A stretch of 52,205 nt of DNA from positions 1 to 52,205 of the forward strand of contig JAISVR010000026.1 of assembly GCA_031271465.1 (NCBI GenBank). Direction: 5' to 3'. Below, one piece after another: positions 28,014-37,021 of this stretch. The translations under genes were made by a program, and so were the position numbers. This DNA comes from Prevotellaceae bacterium. GTDB lineage: Bacteria; Bacteroidota; Bacteroidia; Bacteroidales; Paludibacteraceae. The notes beneath the pieces are model-generated. The model did not search any database. It saw only the letters and a list, made by a program, of their open reading frames with translations, and was not told the origin of the DNA. Numbering within the stretch: the stretch's first letter is position 1; the number at the start of each line of letters is the position of its first letter.

Positions 28014-29264
28014 ATGAACACAGAAATAATTACCATTGGCGACGAAATCCTGATTGGACAAATTGTAGACAGCAATTCCGCTTTTATGGCGCGGGAGCTA
28101 AACAAAGCGGGATTTTGGGTGCATCAAATCACATCGGTTTCCGACAACGAAGTGCATATCTCACAAGCCATCAATGAAGCTATGCAACGCACAGATATTG
28201 TGCTCGTTACAGGCGGACTCGGTCCTACCAAAGACGATATTACCAAACAAACGCTTTGCAAACTCTTCGATACCGAACTGGTTTTCAGCGAAGAAGTGTT
28301 GCATACGATAGAAGCCCGCTTCTCGACTATGAAAGGCGTGATGAACGAACTTACACGCAATCAGGCGTATGTGCCGCGCAATAGCACCGTGATACAAAAC
28401 CGTGCAGGCTCTGCGCCTATCATGTGGTTTGAGCGCGAAGGAAAAATCCTTGTTTCGATGCCCGGCGTACCGTCCGAAATGGAATGGGCTATGATAAACG
28501 AAATTATTCCCCGCCTGCAAAAAAGATTCAATACCCCGGCATTGATTCATAAAACGCTGCTGGTTACCGGATTCCCCGAATCGCAACTCGCCATAACAAT
28601 TGAAGACTGGGAAAATTCCTTACCCGAATTTATCAAGTTAGCCTATTTACCCTCTTTCGGCTTGGTAAAGCTCCGCTTATCCGGATCCTTACCCGACAAA
28701 GCCAAATTGGAAAGCATAATGAACGCTAAAATAGCTGAGTTACGCCCGATATTGGGAAATTCCATTTTTGCCGAAGAGGACTTGCCGTTGGAAGTAATTA
28801 TCGGCAATCTGTTGAAAGAAAAAGGCATAACACTCTCTACCGCCGAAAGCTGCACAGGAGGCAACATCGCACGACTCATTACTTCCGTGGCAGGCAGCTC
28901 GGCGTATTTCAAAGGCTCGGTAGTAGCGTATAACAACGAGGTAAAAGAACAGCTGCTTGGCGTTTCGGCAGAAGATTTGAAACAACTCGGCGCAGTAAGC
29001 CAAGAAGTAGTAGAGCAAATGGCAAAAGGCATAATGTGCCTTACAAACAGCGATATAGCAGTAGCCACCTCAGGCATTGCCGGACCCGACGGCGGTACGC
29101 CCGAAAAACCTGTAGGAATAGTTTGGATTGCAGTTTGCACAAAAGAGAAAACCATCAGTCGCAAGTATCAATATGGCAATGGAAGTCGGGACAGAAATAC
29201 AGCCCGCGCTTCGCTTTCGGCATTTGTTATGCTAAAAGAAATGCTGGAAAACGAAAAAGTTTAA
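28014..29264 (+). CDS. cinA: CinA: competence/damage-inducible protein, NMN amidohydrolase
   Basis: 416 residues. The N-terminal molybdopterin-binding-like domain (VTGGLGPTKDD) is linked to ADP-ribose pyrophosphatase activity. The C-terminal nicotinamide-nucleotide deamidase domain is marked by STAESCTGGNIARLIT and ATSGIAGPDGGTPEKPVG. Salvages NAD breakdown products in the cytoplasm. Typical length. Confidence 0.95.
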   Translation: MNTEIITIGDEILIGQIVDSNSAFMARELNKAGFWVHQITSVSDNEVHISQAINEAMQRTDIVLVTGGLGPTKDDITKQTLCKLFDTELVFSEEVLHTIEARFSTMKGVMNELTRNQAYVPRNSTVIQNRAGSAPIMWFEREGKILVSMPGVPSEMEWAMINEIIPRLQKRFNTPALIHKTLLVTGFPESQLAITIEDWENSLPEFIKLAYLPSFGLVKLRLSGSLPDKAKLESIMNAKIAELRPILGNSIFAEEDLPLEVIIGNLLKEKGITLSTAESCTGGNIARLITSVAGSSAYFKGSVVAYNNEVKEQLLGVSAEDLKQLGAVSQEVVEQMAKGIMCLTNSDIAVATSGIAGPDGGTPEKPVGIVWIAVCTKEKTISRKYQYGNGSRDRNTARASLSAFVMLKEMLENEKV

Positions 29265-29282
29265 AAAACTTTTAGTAAAAAA

Positions 29283-29313
29283 TTTGTCTGATAAAAAAAA
29301 GGGCTTATCTTTG
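29283..29313 (+). promoter_or_regulatory. rpmB-rpmG promoter
   Basis: TTTG at 29283-29286, a 19-bp spacer, and TATCTTTG at 29306-29313: a textbook Bacteroidota promoter. Confidence 0.7.
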
Positions 29314-29364
29314 CGCTCTGATTTTTGAAAGAGAAAAATAAATCACAAAAAGATACATAAAGAA

Positions 29365-29604
29365 ATGTCGAAAATTTGTCAAATCACCGGAAAAAAAGCT
29401 TTGAACGGGAACAATGTTTCTCACTCAAAACGCAGAACAAAAAGAACTTTTGAAGTAAATTTGTTCACCAAAAAATTCTATTGGGTAGAGCAAGATGTAT
29501 GGGTTACATTGAAAATCTCTGCCGCCGGTTTGCGTACCATTAATAAAAATGGATTAGATGCAGCATTAAAAAGTGCTGCCGAAAAGGGTTATTTATATGC
29601 TTAA
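29365..29604 (+). CDS. rpmB: 50S ribosomal protein L28
   Basis: 79 residues starting [21 protein letters not shown], the family signature. First gene of the rpmB-rpmG-DUF4295 operon, a conserved Bacteroidota order. No CxxC zinc pair is present. Confidence 0.97.
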   Translation: MSKICQITGKKALNGNNVSHSKRRTKRTFEVNLFTKKFYWVEQDVWVTLKISAAGLRTINKNGLDAALKSAAEKGYLYA

Positions 29605-29609
29605 ATTGT

Positions 29610-29615
29610 AGGAGG
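29610..29615 (+). promoter_or_regulatory. Shine-Dalgarno site for rpmG
   Basis: A perfect AGGAGG nine bases before a GTG start. Most starts in this window have only A-rich leaders, so this one is unusual and supports the GTG. Confidence 0.7.
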
Positions 29616-29624
29616 AAACAAACA

Positions 29625-29813
29625 GTGGCAAAAAAAGGAAAAGAAAACAGAGTTCAGGTAATTTTAGAATGTACCGAACACAAGGATAGCGGAATGCCGG
29701 GCACTTCTCGCTACATCACTACCAAAAACCGTAAAAACACAACGGCGCGTTTGGAGTTGAAAAAATACAACCCGATTTTGAGAAAAGTAACTTTACACAA
29801 GGAAATTAAATAA
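29625..29813 (+). CDS. rpmG: 50S ribosomal protein L33
   Basis: 62 residues with a GTG start preceded by AGGAGG. The sequence [15 protein letters not shown] and [11 protein letters not shown] matches L33; zinc cysteines are absent, the C-minus form. Confidence 0.95.
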   Translation: MAKKGKENRVQVILECTEHKDSGMPGTSRYITTKNRKNTTARLELKKYNPILRKVTLHKEIK

Positions 29814-29824
29814 ACATTTAAGCC

Positions 29825-29974
29825 ATGGCAAAGAAAGCAGTAGCATCGCTCCAAAAAGGAGAAGGTCGTTCATTCTCCAAAGTTATCAAAATGGTCAAAT
29901 CTTCGGTAACAGGATCTTATGTGTTTCAAGAAGAAATTGTACACAACGATAAAGTAAAAGAATTTTTCGCCTAA
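29825..29974 (+). CDS. DUF4295 small protein
   Basis: 49 residues: AKKAVASLQKGEGRSFSKVIKMVKS, ending KVKEFFA. It lies 11 bp after rpmG, as in Bacteroidota generally, where ftsY usually follows; here the operon ends at a terminator. Basic and small, probably ribosome-associated, but its function is not established. Confidence 0.85.
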   Translation: MAKKAVASLQKGEGRSFSKVIKMVKSSVTGSYVFQEEIVHNDKVKEFFA

Positions 29975-30020
29975 ACAAAGGTGTAAATTCAGTTAATTTT
30001 TAATTGGTTAATATGGGAGA

Positions 30021-30055
30021 AACTTCTGTTCGATTTTTTCGAACGGAAGTTTTTC
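30021..30055. terminator. bidirectional terminator between DUF4295 and murU-like gene
   Basis: ACTTCTGTTCGA pairs with TCGAACGGAAGT (one G-T), followed by TTTTTC; A-rich on the other side. It closes both converging operons. Confidence 0.7.
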
Positions 30056-30066
30056 TTTATCTCCCA

Positions 30067-30795
30067 TCAAAGAAAAAAAGCTTCCGCCTGTTGCAAACTG
30101 TCGAGTTTTCCTACATCAATCAATCGCAACTGAGGCAGGGGAGAAGCAATAATCTTTTCTTTTCCGCAAACGGAAAGATAAAAATCGATGATAGAAAATT
30201 TAGCAGGAAAATCGCACATAAAATCAAAAATGCGGGGTGAAATAATGTGCACACCCGAAAAAGCAAACCGTTGGTAGGCAGAAGGAACGAAATTGGAGAA
30301 AGGCGATTTTGTTTCTCCCGTCGAGTCATTTATCCAACCTTGCAGGCGGTTTTCATCATCAAAAAGCAAATAACGAGAAGTTTTGCGCGGACTTACGGCA
30401 AGCGTTGCCAGCGCATTTTGCTCTACATGCAGAGCATATAATGCTTGCAAATCAATATCGGAAAGAATATCTACATTATGAACAAGAAAAGGCTGTTCGT
30501 CGTCGAAAAACGGTGCAGCTCGTTTAATTCCTCCGCCCGTTTCGAGCAATGCGTCACGCTCGTCCGATATTTCAATACGAATGTCGAAATTATTTTTCTG
30601 TCGAAGAAATTCGATAATCTGATCGGCAAAATGATGAACATTGATAATAATTTCGTTGAAACCTGCAGTTTTCAATTTCAAGATACAATGTTCGAGCAAC
30701 GGTTTGCCCGCAATAGGCACCATTGCCTTAGGCATAGAGTCGGTGAGCGGTTTCAGGCGAGTGCCTAAGCCTGCCGCAAAAATCATGGCTTTCAT
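30067..30795 (-). CDS. sugar-1-phosphate nucleotidyltransferase, MurU-like
   Basis: 242 residues. The N-terminal nucleotide-binding signature GLGTRLKPLTDSMPKAMVPI and the GGGIKRAAP segment are typical of sugar-phosphate nucleotidyltransferases. Its 5' end overlaps the upstream kinase by 4 bp (ATGA). In Pseudomonas, AmgK phosphorylates MurNAc at C1 and MurU makes UDP-MurNAc, bypassing de novo precursor synthesis. The kinase partner here supports that role (inference); other sugar-1-P substrates are possible. Confidence 0.8.
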   Translation of the reverse strand: MKAMIFAAGLGTRLKPLTDSMPKAMVPIAGKPLLEHCILKLKTAGFNEIIINVHHFADQIIEFLRQKNNFDIRIEISDERDALLETGGGIKRAAPFFDDEQPFLVHNVDILSDIDLQALYALHVEQNALATLAVSPRKTSRYLLFDDENRLQGWINDSTGETKSPFSNFVPSAYQRFAFSGVHIISPRIFDFMCDFPAKFSIIDFYLSVCGKEKIIASPLPQLRLIDVGKLDSLQQAEAFFL

Positions 30796-32270
30796 CGTTG
30801 TAGTTGTTTTGCCTCAAAAACTTGTTCAATTGCCTGCTCTCGATGCGTGAGTTCTACGCGTACCCCATATTTCTCCGACAAATATTCTGCCAAATGTTGT
30901 GCCGAATACACCGAGCGATGTTGTCCGCCCGTGCAACCGAAACAAAACTGTAAATTCGTAAATCCGCGTCGTAAAAAATCCTGCACATGTGCATCGGCAA
31001 GCTGATAAACGCTGCTCAAAAAAGGTTGAATTTCGCCCTGCTGTTCGAGGAAATCAATCACAGGGCGATCGAGTCCCGTGAGTTGTTTATATTCGTCGTA
31101 TCGCCCGGGATTATTCATTCCCCGACAGTCGAACACATAGCCGCCTCCGTTGCCCGAAGGGTCGGCAGGAATACCTTTTTTGTATGAAAAACTGAATACC
31201 CGCACCGTAAGTTTCAAAGCATTTTCGTTATTGTGGGAAAAAGTTGCAGCAGATTCAACACGACGCGCAGTTAACTTGGGAAGTTTGCATAATGTTTGCA
31301 ATACCGAAACAAGATGCGGATAAGCCGAAAAATCGTTCTCTAAAAGTAAATTTTTCAGATTACCGATAGCAAAAGGAATGCTGTCGATAAAATGCTTCTT
31401 TTGTTCGAAATATCCTCGAAATCCGTAAGCCCCAAGTACCTGCAAGCTGCGGAAAAATACGAAGAGATTCAATCTTGTCCGGAAAACATTTTTGTTCACC
31501 CTTGTGTATGTGGCGAGAGCTTGCAGGTAATGCTCGATAAGCTCTTCGCGCAGTTCAGCAGGATAATTCGCTTTTGCCTGCCAAACAAATGAAGCCACAT
31601 CGTAGAAAACAGGTCCTTTTCTTCCTCCTTGAAAATCGATAAAAAAAGGCTGTTCGTTGCGTATCATCACATTGCGCGCCTGAAAATCGCGATAGAGGAA
31701 TGTATGGCTTGCGTCGTGCAGCAAATCGTCGGCAAGGCGTTGGAAATCGCGCTCCAAATCGGGCTCAAAAAACTCCACGCCGGTAGCTTTCAAGAAACAA
31801 TATTTAAAATAATTCAAATCCCAGAAAACGGTATTTCGGTCGAACTCCGCTTGCGGATAGCATAGCGAAAAATCTAAACCTTTCGCTCCGTCGAACTGCA
31901 TGCGCGGCAGCAATTCGACGGAGCGAAAGAGCATTGACTTTTCTTCGGAAGAAAAAACGCCTGTTTCGCGCCCTTTTTTCACGAAATCGAATAAAGAAAT
32001 ATTACCCAAATCTTCTTGCAGGTAAAATTCAAAATTTTCGGTATGCGTAAATACCTTAGGTGTAGGAAGCCGATGTTCGGCAAAATGTTTGGCAAGCAAT
32101 ACAAATGCGCGATTCTCGGCAAGAAATTCGCCCTGCACACCGATAGCCGTTTGTCCGTTGGCTGCCGAAAGACGATAATATACTCTGTTCGACCCTGCAC
32201 CGGGCAGGCGGTCGATGTGCGTGGCTTTGTATCCGAAATGTTGTTTGTAAAGAGATTGTAATTCAATCAT
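30792..32270 (-). CDS. AmgK-like sugar kinase fused to a RapZ C-terminal domain
   Basis: 492 residues. Residues 1-330 form an aminoglycoside-phosphotransferase-type kinase; the catalytic loop YRDFQARN has Asp195 and Asn200, and the metal aspartate is Asp212 (FIDFQG). Residues 345-492 match the RapZ C-terminal domain, with [11 protein letters not shown] (379-389) and GCTGGQHRS (445-453), but no RapZ N-terminal P-loop domain. In enterobacterial RapZ the C-terminal domain binds glucosamine-6-phosphate. The fusion links an amino-sugar sensor to an amino-sugar anomeric kinase. Coupled by ATGA overlaps to both mscL and murU. Confidence 0.88.
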   Translation of the reverse strand: MIELQSLYKQHFGYKATHIDRLPGAGSNRVYYRLSAANGQTAIGVQGEFLAENRAFVLLAKHFAEHRLPTPKVFTHTENFEFYLQEDLGNISLFDFVKKGRETGVFSSEEKSMLFRSVELLPRMQFDGAKGLDFSLCYPQAEFDRNTVFWDLNYFKYCFLKATGVEFFEPDLERDFQRLADDLLHDASHTFLYRDFQARNVMIRNEQPFFIDFQGGRKGPVFYDVASFVWQAKANYPAELREELIEHYLQALATYTRVNKNVFRTRLNLFVFFRSLQVLGAYGFRGYFEQKKHFIDSIPFAIGNLKNLLLENDFSAYPHLVSVLQTLCKLPKLTARRVESAATFSHNNENALKLTVRVFSFSYKKGIPADPSGNGGGYVFDCRGMNNPGRYDEYKQLTGLDRPVIDFLEQQGEIQPFLSSVYQLADAHVQDFLRRGFTNLQFCFGCTGGQHRSVYSAQHLAEYLSEKYGVRVELTHREQAIEQVFEAKQLQR

Positions 32271-32668
32271 TTTTTATTTTTCAAAATATCCCGAATTTCA
32301 CCCAGCAATACTTCTTCTTTGCTCGGTTCGGGGAGTGGTGCTGCTTCGTCTTTTTTACGCTTGGCGGCATTAAGAACCTTTACCAGCAAGAAAACAGCAA
32401 AAGCTACAATGATAAAATAAACTACTGCCTGAATAAAGTTGCCATAGTTTATTGTTACAGGCGCCACATCGGAGCGTAAGCTTGGCAATACTACCTTGAG
32501 TTCGGTGAAATTTATTCCACCAACAAGCAAGCCGACAGGCGGCATAATGATGTCGTCTACCAGCGAACTTACTATTTTTCCGAAACCGGCACCAATAATG
32601 ATACCCACTGCCATGTCGACCACATTGCCTTTCATGGCAAAAGCTTTAAATTCATCAAGAAATTTCAT
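32267..32668 (-). CDS. mscL: large-conductance mechanosensitive channel
   Basis: 133 residues, two transmembrane helices. N-terminal [29 protein letters not shown] is the family signature. Opens under membrane tension to release osmolytes. Its stop codon overlaps the start of the AmgK-like gene (ATGA), making it first in a three-gene coupled operon with cell-wall recycling enzymes. Confidence 0.97.
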   Translation of the reverse strand: MKFLDEFKAFAMKGNVVDMAVGIIIGAGFGKIVSSLVDDIIMPPVGLLVGGINFTELKVVLPSLRSDVAPVTINYGNFIQAVVYFIIVAFAVFLLVKVLNAAKRKKDEAAPLPEPSKEEVLLGEIRDILKNKK

Positions 32669-32747
32669 AATGTTTAATTTTTAGTTTTACGAAACACAAA
32701 GATAGAACTTTTTTATAATTTTCACAATCGAACATTATGCAGAGTTG

Positions 32748-32783
32748 AACAAACGGGCAATCGGTTAAGACTGCCCGTTTGTT
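32748..32783. terminator. hairpin between mscL promoter region and YhcH gene
   Basis: AACAAACGGGCA pairs with TGCCCGTTTGTT (12 bp, 12-nt loop). It lies 20 bp after the end of the minus-strand YhcH gene and is its likely terminator. Confidence 0.65.
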
Positions 32784-32802
32784 TTGTTTTTTCAAAGCGT
32801 GA

Positions 32803-33252
32803 TTACTTTACTTTTACTTTCACAATAATTTTACGGAAAGGACCATCGCCGATGCCCGGTTGATGTCCGTCTTCGGGGAAGAAAATGGCAAACTGTCCGG
32901 GTACAACTTTAATAAATGCCGTTGCTGCATCTTTAAAGAAAGTGATGTCTTTTTCGGCATTGTAAGCGTCCATCGGCTCTTTCAAATCCACGGTGGGGAT
33001 ATAACCCATCGTTTCCACCGAAGTGTAAGGCACTTGAATGTCGATGTAGTCGTTGTGCGTTTCCATTTTAGCTGTTTCGGGCGTTTTGCCTGTGCCTTCG
33101 GCAAAGTTTACAAACAGGTTTTTACCGTCGATTTCGATTTTCCCCGGCTCGAGTTTCGAGAAATCGGTGTTTTTTACAAAATCGAATGCCGCTTTAAAGC
33201 GTGGATGTAAGCCTTCGTACATCGCTGAGTTTTTTAATGAATCTAAAATCAT
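32803..33252 (-). CDS. YhcH/YjgK/YiaL family protein
   Basis: 149 residues. The cupin-like DUF386 family signature is visible: HNDYIDIQ, an Asp/Glu-rich middle, and FAIFFPEDGHQPGI with likely metal ligands. Members occur with sialic-acid and beta-galactoside catabolism genes. No such genes are adjacent, so the substrate stays open. Confidence 0.88.
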   Translation of the reverse strand: MILDSLKNSAMYEGLHPRFKAAFDFVKNTDFSKLEPGKIEIDGKNLFVNFAEGTGKTPETAKMETHNDYIDIQVPYTSVETMGYIPTVDLKEPMDAYNAEKDITFFKDAATAFIKVVPGQFAIFFPEDGHQPGIGDGPFRKIIVKVKVK

Positions 33253-33281
33253 GATAGATTAATATTTAGGTTAAAAAATAA

Positions 33282-33494
33282 TTATTGAAAACGGTGAATT
33301 AGTTTGGCTTCTTCGCATTTATATTTTCCATGAAAAGGGATATCGTTACCATATTCATAATATGAACAATATAGCCATCCAGTCGGATTACGCTCTTTTG
33401 TAAATATATTATCACTTATTTCAACTTCGACAATTGTCATTTCTTTATCGTTTATTTTAACAATATCACCTACTATAAAACCAAAATCACTCAT
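33282..33494 (-). CDS. small YodC-like (DUF2158) protein
   Basis: 70 residues: FIVGDIVKINDKEMTIVEVE and a Trp-Leu-Tyr-Cys strand, ending EAKLIHRF. This matches the beta-barrel layout of DUF2158/YodC proteins. AT-rich. Function unknown. Confidence 0.5.
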   Translation of the reverse strand: MSDFGFIVGDIVKINDKEMTIVEVEISDNIFTKERNPTGWLYCSYYEYGNDIPFHGKYKCEEAKLIHRFQ

Positions 33495-33532
33495 GGAATA
33501 AAATATTTATGTTCTTTTTGTAATTGTTTTTT

Positions 33533-33703
33533 TCAAAAAATTTCCAAACCTTCTTTGTAGGTTTTGTATTTGAGTTTGGGTAACAATTCGTTGTGCATTC
33601 GGGTGGTGTCTCCGTAATTTAAATTTCTGTCAATTAAATAATTAGCCAAAATTCCACCCAAATTTCCGGCTGCACCTGTAATCAATATCTTGTTAGATTT
33701 CAT
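33533..33703 (-). pseudogene. NAD-dependent epimerase remnant with internal deletion
   Basis: The frame from ATG 33703 reads KSNKILITGAAGNLGGILANYLIDRN, a Rossmann NAD(P)-binding start (GxxGxxG). After it comes directly YGDTTRMHNELLPKLKYKTYKEGLEIF, typical of the C-terminal end of an SDR epimerase. About 250 middle residues are missing, with the frame kept. It is 56 residues and surely inactive as an epimerase. Confidence 0.65.
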
Positions 33704-33725
33704 TTGTTTTTGTATCTGTTAAAAA

Positions 33726-34397
33726 TCACAAATCCAATACTTCATCAACCGTATAATTCAAAAAACGATGCAGCGGCTGCATAATACGGAAAATTTCGAT
33801 GGTTTTTTCAAACCAATCATTAGCAGCAAAAAAGCTGTCCGGTTCATGGCGATACACCGTATAATGTTTGTGTTTAAGATAGTCGGCATCGGCAAAATCT
33901 TTCGGGAAACCGCGCGGCACGGTTTTCAGTTGCTCGTCTTCACCAAAAACAAATGTGTTGGAAAATGTGGGGTTTTCTACAATTTCCTTAAACTCGTCGA
34001 TATTTTCATACACCGCTTGTCGAACGGCTTTAAGCACTGCCGGTTGCGGACTCCACAAACCGCCGCTCAACATCGAGTTGCCCAATTCGAGGTGGAAATA
34101 ATAACCGCTGCGCTCGCTTTTGCGTCCGCCGCCTGCACAGATATACGCCCCGAGATGATTTTTATACGGCGTTTTGTCGTGAAAGCGCGTGTCGCGGTAG
34201 ATGCGAAAAATGCAATCCTTCGCCTGCAAGCCTGCAATTTCTTTGTCGAAATCGGCAATGCGCGCAATCATCGCAGTTACTATCTGTTCGAAATCCGATT
34301 TCGCTTGCAGGTATTTATCTTTGTTTTCGGCAAACCATTCGCGGTTGTTATTGTCGCGCAATTCGGCAAGAAAATGAAGTATGTGTTGAGCATTCAT
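33726..34397 (-). CDS. DUF2461 family protein
   Basis: 223 residues matching the DUF2461/TIGR02453 pattern: FLAELRDNNNREWFAENKDKY, FRIYRDTRFHDKTPYKNHLGA, GGLWSPQPAVLKAVRQ. Cytoplasmic and widespread; biochemical role unknown. It is divergent from pheS. Confidence 0.88.
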   Translation of the reverse strand: MNAQHILHFLAELRDNNNREWFAENKDKYLQAKSDFEQIVTAMIARIADFDKEIAGLQAKDCIFRIYRDTRFHDKTPYKNHLGAYICAGGGRKSERSGYYFHLELGNSMLSGGLWSPQPAVLKAVRQAVYENIDEFKEIVENPTFSNTFVFGEDEQLKTVPRGFPKDFADADYLKHKHYTVYRHEPDSFFAANDWFEKTIEIFRIMQPLHRFLNYTVDEVLDL

Positions 34398-34491
34398 AAC
34401 TACTGTTTTTTTCGAGCCTCAAAAATAGATATTATTTTTAAAGCTGATGCAAAAAATGCGATTTTTTGCTGAAATTTCGTTGAGGTTTTCG

Positions 34492-34499
34492 TATTTTTG
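34492..34499 (+). promoter_or_regulatory. pheS promoter -7 element
   Basis: TATTTTTG, 27 bp before the pheS ATG. Confidence 0.5.
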
Positions 34500-34526
34500 C
34501 GGCTCATTTTTTTGAAAATATTTATC

Positions 34527-35546
34527 ATGAAAAATAAAATTCAACAAATCGCGCAAGAAATAGAAACTTTGGCTGCCAAAAACAATGAAGAAGTAGAAGC
34601 CTTGCGCATTAAATATTTGAGTAAAAAAGGCGATATTACAGCGTTGTTCAACGATTTTCGAACAGTTCCCAACGAGGAAAAACGCGAAATCGGTCAACTG
34701 CTTAACCAGCTGCGCGACCGTGCGCAAGAGAAAATCAACGACTTGAAAGCTTCGTTTGAAAGCATGCAAACTGCCGAAACGGCAATCGATCTTACCCGCA
34801 CGGCAGATCCGATTGCGCTGGGAACGCGTCATCCGCTTTCGTTGGTGAAAAACGAGATTATTGAGATATTTTCGCGCATTGGGTTTACCATTGCCGAGGG
34901 TCCCGAAATTGAGGACGACTGGCATGTTTTCGGTGCGCTTAACTTTCCGCCCGAACATCCTGCACGCGATATGCAGGATACATTTTTTATCGAAAAAAAT
35001 CCCGATATTTTGCTTCGTACGCACACTTCGTCGGTACAGACGCGGGTGATGACTTCGCAAAAGCCGCCTATCCGCGTGCTTTGTCCGGGGCGCGTATATC
35101 GCAACGAAGCGATTTCTTATCGTGCGCACTGCTTTTTCCACCAAGTGGAAGGGCTTTATATTGACAAAAATGTATCGTTTGCCGATTTGAAACAGGCATT
35201 GCTTTATTTTGCCAAAGAAATGTTTGGCGAAGACACGCAAATTCGCCTGCGTCCGTCGTATTTTCCTTTCACAGAACCGAGTGCAGAGATGGATATTTCG
35301 TGTAATTTATGTGGAGGAAAAGGTTGTCCGTTCTGTAAATATACCGGTTGGGTCGAAATTCTCGGTTGCGGAATGGTCGATCCGAATGTGCTCGAAGAAT
35401 GCGGTATTGATAGCAAAGAATATACCGGATATGCTTTTGGCATGGGTGTTGAACGCATCACAAATCTGAAATTCCAAGTAAAAGATTTGCGGCTTTTCTC
35501 CGAAAACGATGTGCGATTTTTGCGGCAGTTTGAGTCGGCTTGGTAA
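34527..35546 (+). CDS. pheS: phenylalanyl-tRNA synthetase alpha subunit
   Basis: 339 residues. N-terminal coiled-coil tRNA-binding arm (about 1-90), then the class II core with motif 2 region (RVYRNEAISYRAHCFFHQVEG) and motif 3 (GMGVERITNLKF). A Cys-rich segment CNLCGGKGCPFCKYTGW is present. Start set at ATG 34527, close to the promoter. Confidence 0.97.
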   Translation: MKNKIQQIAQEIETLAAKNNEEVEALRIKYLSKKGDITALFNDFRTVPNEEKREIGQLLNQLRDRAQEKINDLKASFESMQTAETAIDLTRTADPIALGTRHPLSLVKNEIIEIFSRIGFTIAEGPEIEDDWHVFGALNFPPEHPARDMQDTFFIEKNPDILLRTHTSSVQTRVMTSQKPPIRVLCPGRVYRNEAISYRAHCFFHQVEGLYIDKNVSFADLKQALLYFAKEMFGEDTQIRLRPSYFPFTEPSAEMDISCNLCGGKGCPFCKYTGWVEILGCGMVDPNVLEECGIDSKEYTGYAFGMGVERITNLKFQVKDLRLFSENDVRFLRQFESAW

Positions 35547-35560
35547 AAATCATTTTTTAA

Positions 35561-36352
35561 ATGAAAAGATTTTTATTTTTTATTGCTCTGTTTTTACTCG
35601 GATTTCAAGCAAATGCACAAAAAGCGAAAATAGTTCCGCCAACTGCATATCTTGCGTTCAAAGATAACAACGGAGTTGAGCGGCGATACCGAGGCGGTGC
35701 ACCGATTGGCAGAGCGTTTTTGTTGGAAAATGAAGGGCTTGAAGTGGAAATATTGGGAGTAAATGCAAAGCCGTCGATGAAGATACTGAGTTTTGAAATT
35801 CAAGTTCCGAGACAAGGTAGTGAAATATTCCTGTCGCAAGGAAATAAGTTTACCGAAGAGCAGAAAAACAGAATGCGAAAACTGCCAAGTGGAAGAGAAT
35901 TTTACATTACAAAAATATTTGCTATTAGTGCTGATGCGTTACTAAGAGAGTTGCCACCGATGGAAATAATTGTAGGATCATCGTTGGAAACAATTCCCCG
36001 AGATACAGAAGTAGATTTCCAACCTCCACCAACAGCTTATATCGTAACCACGGACAGTAATGGAGTTGTGCGCGAATATCGAGGAAATTCCATTCGGATT
36101 GCTAAAAGTGATTGTAAGCAGATTGAAAGTGCCGAACTGAAATTCGATGATGAAAATATTATTCTTAGTTTTTTTGAAACAGCTTTTTCTCAACCGATGG
36201 GTCATCAGTGGATACCTTCGCACAGTAATAAATTTACAGAAGAACAGATAAAAGTAATGCAAGGAACTGGAATGAACCCTGGATTTGCTATTATCAACAT
36301 AAAGACTAACACAGGCATAGAATTAAAACCGATAGAGGTCATTAGGTATTAA
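35561..36352 (+). CDS. secreted protein with two GldM-C-like domains
   Basis: 263 residues with a signal peptide (FFIALFLLGFQANAQ). Two similar halves: the first starts PPTAYLAFKDNNGVERRYRG, the second PPTAYIVTTDSNGVVREYRG, and each has NKFTEEQ with a following beta strand. LSFEIQV...NKFTEEQKNRM...FYITKI resembles the C-terminal domain of the gliding/T9SS protein GldM. Here the domains are free-standing in the periplasm or secreted. It may bind T9SS components (inference). Confidence 0.5.
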   Translation: MKRFLFFIALFLLGFQANAQKAKIVPPTAYLAFKDNNGVERRYRGGAPIGRAFLLENEGLEVEILGVNAKPSMKILSFEIQVPRQGSEIFLSQGNKFTEEQKNRMRKLPSGREFYITKIFAISADALLRELPPMEIIVGSSLETIPRDTEVDFQPPPTAYIVTTDSNGVVREYRGNSIRIAKSDCKQIESAELKFDDENIILSFFETAFSQPMGHQWIPSHSNKFTEEQIKVMQGTGMNPGFAIINIKTNTGIELKPIEVIRY

Positions 36353-36402
36353 ATTAGTAAATTTGAAATAATAAAAAGTTTTCAATAAAAAGCCAAAAAT
36401 AT

Positions 36403-36433
36403 TTTGCAGTTTAACGAAAACAAACTACTTTTG
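36403..36433 (+). promoter_or_regulatory. rplM-rpsI promoter
   Basis: TTTG 36403-36406, 19-bp spacer, TACTTTTG 36426-36433. The leader to the start codon is about 120 nt, long enough for leader control. Confidence 0.65.
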
Positions 36434-36559
36434 CAGTCCGATTTATTGTCCGATAATACAGATGACTCATTTTCAGGCAGATAGATGCTGTGGATTAGCC
36501 TACGCGGCTTTATTTTTCTGAGAATAAAAAAGTATTTTAAACAAAAATTATTAAGTACA

Positions 36560-37015
36560 GTGAATACACTAAGTTTTAAAACTATCTCCGCCAACAAAGA
36601 AACAGCTCAAAAAGAATGGGTTGTGGTGGATGCAACCGATATGATATTGGGTCGCATGGGTTCGAAGGTTGCCAAATTGCTCAGAGGCAAGTATAAACCA
36701 AATTTTACGCCTCATGTAGATTGCGGCGACAATGTTATCATCGTTAATGCAGAAAAGGTGAAATTAACCGGCAATAAATGGTCGGACAGAATCTATCTTT
36801 CGCACACGGGTTATCCCGGCGGTCAGCGTGAAATTACTCCCGCTCGCCTGATGGAAAAAAGCCCCGAAAAATTAATCAAAAAAGTGGTAAAAGGTATGCT
36901 TCCAAAAAATCGTTTGGGTGCACAACTGTTGGGCAATTTGTATGTTTTCGGTGGTGCCGAGCATAACATGGAAGCTCAAAAACCCAAAGTTATTGACTTA
37001 AACGCAATTTTGTAA
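36560..37015 (+). CDS. rplM: 50S ribosomal protein L13
   Basis: 151 residues from a GTG start (NTLSFKTISANKETAQKEW), where the family's N-terminus begins; upstream in-frame sequence is not L13-like. Signature KYKPNFTPHVDCGDNVIIVNA and HTGYPGGQRE. rpsI follows 6 bp downstream. Confidence 0.96.
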   Translation: MNTLSFKTISANKETAQKEWVVVDATDMILGRMGSKVAKLLRGKYKPNFTPHVDCGDNVIIVNAEKVKLTGNKWSDRIYLSHTGYPGGQREITPARLMEKSPEKLIKKVVKGMLPKNRLGAQLLGNLYVFGGAEHNMEAQKPKVIDLNAIL

Positions 37016-37021
37016 AAAACT

